This document shows positions 59,985-64,000 of a stretch of DNA of 64,000 bases, piece after piece. The position numbers and the translations under genes were made by a program. Under the pieces are notes generated by a model. The model was not told the origin of the DNA, did no database searches, and saw only the letters and a program-made list of their open reading frames with translations. The DNA is from an uncultured Fretibacterium sp. (GTDB taxonomy: Bacteria; Synergistota; Synergistia; Synergistales; Aminobacteriaceae). The stretch is from positions 186,001 to 250,000 of the forward strand of contig CAMGZM010000002.1 in the NCBI GenBank assembly GCA_946183145.1, in the 5' to 3' direction. How positions within the stretch are numbered: the stretch's first letter is position 1; each line of letters opens with the position of its first letter.

Positions 59985-61658
59985 CTAGAACAACCCCGTA
60001 ATTTTTCCGTCAGAATCGACATCAATATTCAGCGCGGCAGGTTTTTTCGGCAAACCGGGCATTGTCATAATTTCACCCGTAACAGCGACAAGGAAGCCGG
60101 CGCCAGCAGAGAGTCTCACTTCACGAACGGTAATGCGGAATCCTGAAGGCCGTCCGATTTTCGCGGGATCGTCCGAAAGTGAGTACTGAGTTTTTGCCAT
60201 GCAGACAAGAAGATCATCTTTTCCGAGCTCGTGAATCTGCGCTAAATCTTTTTCCGCCTGCGCCGTGAAGTCGACTCCGTCAGCCCCGTAAATTTCGCGC
60301 GCGATTGCATTCATTTTCTCTTTTGGACTCATGGCCGAGTCGTAAATGAATCTGAATGATGACGGCTTTTCACATGCTTCAACAACTTTGCGGGCTAATT
60401 CTTTTCCGCCTTCACCGCCTTTGCTCCAGACTTCAGAGAGTGCGAATGACGCGCCTAACTCTTCACATTTCTTTGCGACAAGTGCGAGTTCATTCTCCGT
60501 GTCATTCGGGAATCTGTTAATCGCAACGACAACGGGCAGTCCGTATTTCTGTATGTTCTCGATGTGCTTCATGAGATTGGGGATTCCTGCCTCAAGCGCG
60601 CAAAGATCTTCCGTGTTAAGCTCGGTCTTCTTCCGTCCTCCGTGCATCTTCAACGCTCTCACAGTAGCGACAACTACAACCGCATCCGGCTTCAACCCTG
60701 CAACACGGCATTTTATGTCAAGAAATTTCTCCGCGCCCAAGTCAGCCCCGAATCCTGCCTCAGTAACGAGATAATCCGCGCATTTTAGTCCGAGCCTCGT
60801 AGCCTGAATACTATTGCAACCGTGAGCAATGTTCGCGAATGGCCCGCCGTGAATGAACACGGGACTCCCTTCAAGAGTCTGAACAAGATTCGGTTTTATC
60901 GCGTCCTTCAGCAATACAGCCATTGAACCCGCCGCGCCTATGTCGGAAGCCGTAACGGGTTTTCCGTCATAAGTGTACGCAAGAACCATACGGCCGAGTC
61001 TCGCCTTCAAGTCCATCAAGTCAGAAGCAAGACACAGAATCGCCATGACCTCAGAAGCCACTGTGATGTCAAAACCTGACTCGCGGGGGACTCCGTGAGC
61101 TTTTCCGCCGAGACCGATAACTATATTCCGTAATGCGCGTTCGTTGAGATCCATTACACGCCTGAATACGACTCTGCGAGGGTCAATGTTCAGCTCGTTG
61201 CCCTGCTGAATGTGATTGTCGAGCATGGCCGCGCAAAGATTGTGTGCTGTCGTTATCGCGTGAAGGTCTCCCGTGAAGTGAAGATTGATGTCCTCCATCG
61301 GAATCACTTGAGCATAACCGCCCCCGGCTGCCCCGCCTTTGAGTCCGAAGCTCGGCCCTAATGACGGCTCGCGTAATGCTGCCATTGCGTTTTTGCCGAT
61401 TTTGCGGAGTCCGTCTGTGAGTCCTACTGTCGTTGTAGTTTTTCCTTCACCTGCGGGCGTGGGTGTTATTGCCGTAACGAGTATCAATTTTCCGTCGGGC
61501 TTACCGGCTAATCTCTTCATTACGGAGGGTGATACTTTTGCTTTGTATTTTCCGTAAAGCTCTAACTCATCTTCCGAAATTCCTATACTTGACGCGACAT
61601 CAATAACTTTTTCGGGCGTTACTGACTGCGCGATTTCTATATCACTGGGAAATGACAT
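59985..61658 (-). CDS. fhs: Formate--tetrahydrofolate ligase
   Basis: ATP-dependent formation of 10-formyl-THF from formate (reversible, giving ATP in fermentation), 557 residues. The P-loop-like segment is [57 protein letters not shown] and [22 protein letters not shown] are diagnostic. It is the first gene of an fhs-fchA-folD-thrE unit with gaps of two to three bases. The set can run acetogenic or glycine/serine-derived one-carbon flow. Confidence 0.97.
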   Translation of the reverse strand: MSFPSDIEIAQSVTPEKVIDVASSIGISEDELELYGKYKAKVSPSVMKRLAGKPDGKLILVTAITPTPAGEGKTTTTVGLTDGLRKIGKNAMAALREPSLGPSFGLKGGAAGGGYAQVIPMEDINLHFTGDLHAITTAHNLCAAMLDNHIQQGNELNIDPRRVVFRRVMDLNERALRNIVIGLGGKAHGVPRESGFDITVASEVMAILCLASDLMDLKARLGRMVLAYTYDGKPVTASDIGAAGSMAVLLKDAIKPNLVQTLEGSPVFIHGGPFANIAHGCNSIQATRLGLKCADYLVTEAGFGADLGAEKFLDIKCRVAGLKPDAVVVVATVRALKMHGGRKKTELNTEDLCALEAGIPNLMKHIENIQKYGLPVVVAINRFPNDTENELALVAKKCEELGASFALSEVWSKGGEGGKELARKVVEACEKPSSFRFIYDSAMSPKEKMNAIAREIYGADGVDFTAQAEKDLAQIHELGKDDLLVCMAKTQYSLSDDPAKIGRPSGFRITVREVRLSAGAGFLVAVTGEIMTMPGLPKKPAALNIDVDSDGKITGLF

Positions 61659-61716
61659 TATGATTTTCTCCCTTGTTCGTGGATTGTATTTTGTGGATTA
61701 TAGCAGAGGAGAAAAA

Positions 61717-63741
61717 TTACTCGCAGAGAGTCAAAGCCTCAGAGTACAAATATATTCCGCGCCGTGAGTTTGGGTGTATGTGATCGTTGAGATAATATCT
61801 TGCTGTTGACGCGAGGACTTTTGCCGAAATGTATCCGTTCACGTCAAAATATTCATGGCCTTCACGTATGCAGTGATTCTTGAGAGCCTGAGAATATGAC
61901 TCATTCATCAAAAATTTTTCGTCATATTTCAGCTGTGTAGCTTTGTCGCCGTCATCTGACCACCACGGAGCGATATACGCGAATTTTGCATCATTGCATT
62001 TTTTGCTGATAATCTTTTCGAGGGACTGAATGCGTGAAATATATTCCTCAGGAGTCATTGCGCATATTCTAGCGTCGCGGTAACGTACATCATTTGTACC
62101 AATCGCAATAACATAAAGCCCGGAATTTGTCGCTGTGATTTCGTCTGCATGTTCAATGAGAGACTGAACAGTTCCGCCGCCGTATGAGACGTTATGAATT
62201 TCGGCCTTGATTTGACTCATTAACGGCTCGTAGTAAGGATAGCCGCCATTCCTTGAACCCTGCGTTACAGAATCGCCGACAAAGCACACAGACTCATGTG
62301 AATTAATCAGCTTCATGAATCTTGAATTGCTTGCATCAGACTGAAGCGGCAAAACTTTTTCGCGAATATAGCCGCGCTCGTCAAAATAATATTTCTCCCT
62401 CACCATGTCAAAATAAAACTCATGGCCGAAAACTGTAGACGTGATTACCTTGTTGACCTCTTCAGCGCGTTCAAAGTCGTATGTAGTGAGCTGTGAAGAA
62501 ATTTCCCCTTCAGCAATAACATTCATGGGAACAGGCTGATAATTTCCGTTCATGTATGAGAATGTCCACATAGGAATGATACTGCCTCCGATGATTTCCT
62601 TCTTGTTCTTGTCAATATAGACTTCTGCGAGAATGCCTGCATCGCCGTTGTAGTACCTGTAAATGTTCGCATAATTTCCCGGACACCATGCTGTGAAAAC
62701 TTTTCTGCCGTTAAAATTCGTGATTTCTGCGGGCTGCACTGAGTGAGTATGATCCGCGAGGATAATATCTGCTCCGAAATCCGTGAAAATTTTTGCCCAT
62801 GTCTTTTGATAGTCATCCGGCTTTGTGAGAAACTGCTCGCCCATGTGAGGCAATACGACAATGAAATCGGGCTTTAATTCTTTTGCGCGGTCAAAATCTT
62901 TCTTCACGCTTTCTTTAACGGCATCAAAATTTTCGCTTGACGGTTCAACAATGATAGATGTCAAAAATTTCAGGTCATCAGAAAAAAGCAGGTCTTCTTC
63001 TTCATAACCGTTTGAGCCGTATGTGTACGAGAGAAAAGCAAATTTTAGTCCGTCCTTCTCGATGAGCCTGACGCATGATGATTCTTTTTCCTGTTGTGAA
63101 CTGTAAGAGCCTGTGTGAGGAAGTCCGATTCTGTCTAAAGTCTTGAGCGTCTGCAAAGCTCCCGGCTTCCCTTTGTCGAGAAGATGATTATTCGCCATCG
63201 TAACGAGATCGAAACCTGCGCGTTTCACTGCCTCACCGAAAGAATCCGGGTAATTCAGAGCTAACTCTTTTCCGTCGTCATAATTGCCCCGTGAATATCC
63301 TGCTTCTTCACCCGCCATAGGCCCCTCAAAGACACCGACAGCAATATCAGCTGACTGAATATATTTGCGGGTATACTCAAACATTTCATCAAACTGCGCG
63401 CGTTTCACCTGATCTTCAAGAAGTATGAGATCTCCGCAGAATAATATCCTGAATGCGCCCTGAAAATTTCTGCGCTCATCATCAGTCATTACGGGAGGAA
63501 TGAAGAATTTTTCCGTTTCGGGATTCTTGCTCAGATATTTCTTTGCGACTCTGTATGTGCTGCGGAGTATATCTTTTGCGAACATTGCTGCACTGTTGCG
63601 GCGGTGCTTAGAGAACCAAATTACGACAGATGTTTTCACCTTCTCGAAATCAAAATTGACCGTGATAATTTCTGCATAAAATGACAATCCGAGCGCGAAA
63701 ATAAACAGTACTGCTAATATTCTCCTAAATTTTTTCATCAT
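61717..63741 (-). CDS. CapA-type metallophosphatase fused to an SGNH/GDSL hydrolase
   Basis: 674 residues with one N-terminal membrane helix ([18 protein letters not shown]), so probably periplasmic. The CapA/PGA_cap domain (about 90-460) has [38 protein letters not shown] and [18 protein letters not shown] with its metal ligands. From about 475 an SGNH hydrolase follows with block I GDSVTQGS, the Gly block VSYGGGT, block III GTNDVR and the catalytic DHIHP. CapA proteins take part in poly-gamma-glutamate or glycan export; SGNH domains act as O-acyltransferases or esterases. The preceding gene is an acyltransferase and overlaps it (ATGA). Confidence 0.85.
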   Translation of the reverse strand: MMKKFRRILAVLFIFALGLSFYAEIITVNFDFEKVKTSVVIWFSKHRRNSAAMFAKDILRSTYRVAKKYLSKNPETEKFFIPPVMTDDERRNFQGAFRILFCGDLILLEDQVKRAQFDEMFEYTRKYIQSADIAVGVFEGPMAGEEAGYSRGNYDDGKELALNYPDSFGEAVKRAGFDLVTMANNHLLDKGKPGALQTLKTLDRIGLPHTGSYSSQQEKESSCVRLIEKDGLKFAFLSYTYGSNGYEEEDLLFSDDLKFLTSIIVEPSSENFDAVKESVKKDFDRAKELKPDFIVVLPHMGEQFLTKPDDYQKTWAKIFTDFGADIILADHTHSVQPAEITNFNGRKVFTAWCPGNYANIYRYYNGDAGILAEVYIDKNKKEIIGGSIIPMWTFSYMNGNYQPVPMNVIAEGEISSQLTTYDFERAEEVNKVITSTVFGHEFYFDMVREKYYFDERGYIREKVLPLQSDASNSRFMKLINSHESVCFVGDSVTQGSRNGGYPYYEPLMSQIKAEIHNVSYGGGTVQSLIEHADEITATNSGLYVIAIGTNDVRYRDARICAMTPEEYISRIQSLEKIISKKCNDAKFAYIAPWWSDDGDKATQLKYDEKFLMNESYSQALKNHCIREGHEYFDVNGYISAKVLASTARYYLNDHIHPNSRRGIYLYSEALTLCE

Positions 63742-64000
63742 ATAATGCCTTCTTTCTGCTTGATAAAATCACCGAGACTGATAAACGCAGGAGGATTTTT
63801 GCCTTTTCGTGTTATCGTCCTGAACTCCGGCATAACTACGGTGCAGTCATCCGGGACATCACGAGTTACAACACAGTTAGCACCTATACAGACATTATTT
63901 CCGATATGGATTCCGCCTATGATTTTCGCTCCGCAGCCTATGAAAACGTTATCGCCGATTACGGGCGCGCCTCTGTTCTTGCTGCCTTCGAGTGTGTTTG
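63738..64000 (-). CDS. Hexapeptide-repeat (LbH) acyltransferase, 5' part outside window
   Basis: C-terminal about 86 residues of a left-handed beta-helix acyltransferase, serine acetyltransferase-like. The translation includes [26 protein letters not shown] and [17 protein letters not shown], i.e. successive hexapeptide turns ([LIV]-G-x4), and it ends KQKEGII. The stop overlaps the start of the CapA-SGNH gene, suggesting a joint role, perhaps O-acetylation of a surface glycan. The start lies beyond the right edge. Confidence 0.85.
   Translation of the reverse strand, partial: NTLEGSKNRGAPVIGDNVFIGCGAKIIGGIHIGNNVCIGANCVVTRDVPDDCTVVMPEFRTITRKGKNPPAFISLGDFIKQKEGII

Overview
The window looks like a chromosomal segment of a diderm, anaerobic member of the Synergistetes (Synergistaceae-like). 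This is an inference from content, not from a marker gene. The S8 protease ends in a Gly/Ser-Cys, hydrophobic, Arg-Arg-Lys tail like the Synerg-CTERM sorting signal. Two LpxL-type acyltransferases and a patatin/Omp85 protein imply an outer membrane. A membrane pyrophosphatase, a Fhs-FchA-FolD one-carbon set, NhaC and a branched-chain amino acid ABC transporter fit amino-acid-fermenting Synergistetes. No rRNA, prophage or CRISPR array was seen.

Layout. 1-4.4 kb: a liv operon on the minus strand (livK, livH, livM), split between livK and livH by a solo TnpB element, then a decayed type I restriction-type gene fragment. 4.5-4.85 kb: copy A of a dispersed structured element. 4.9-9.0 kb, minus: secreted S8 protease, MATE exporter, citC. 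9.06-15.4 kb, plus: tRNA-Ser, larE, and a 1669-residue secreted Ig-like repeat protein. 15.4-17.0 kb, minus: prepilin peptidase and two tandem zinc-ribbon paralogues. 17.1-25.5 kb, plus: LpxL-type acyltransferase, YqgF-like protein, cheX, patatin/Omp85, a VapC-type toxin-antitoxin pair, proS, comB, larC. 25.5-28.9 kb: three small periplasmic Pro/His/Arg-rich proteins divergent from an OmpR-type two-component system. 29.0-30.6 kb, plus: flavin oxidoreductase and an 11-residue-repeat protein. 30.7-40.4 kb, minus: a long gene run tyrS, GT-like, lpxL-like, queD, folE2, HlyD-like, yggS, [copy B], sepF, divIVA, recG, recX. 40.5-41.9 kb, minus: polyprenyl-phosphate sugar transferase. 42.0-48.2 kb, plus: lytic transglycosylase, tilS, a headless SbcC-like zinc-hook coiled coil, GNAT. 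48.3-50.75 kb, minus: NhaC, a CGGC protein, a small protein. 50.95-55.85 kb, plus: ankyrin protein, hppA, two secreted proteins. 55.9-64 kb, minus: GT4, ThrE, folD, fchA, fhs, a CapA-SGNH fusion, and a partial hexapeptide acyltransferase.

The strongest unexplained signal is a pair of about 255-285 nt non-coding elements in opposite orientation 30 kb apart (4503-4787 plus, 34437-34691 minus). They share a core that is about 90% identical by eye, each has an abrupt 5' boundary with unrelated flanks, and at least one stem shows three compensatory base-pair changes between the copies. They behave like mobile structured RNAs. An omegaRNA/HEARO-like identity is the leading hypothesis but was not tested. 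The second is the SbcC-like protein that keeps the CPLC zinc hook and both coiled-coil arms but has neither ATPase lobe.
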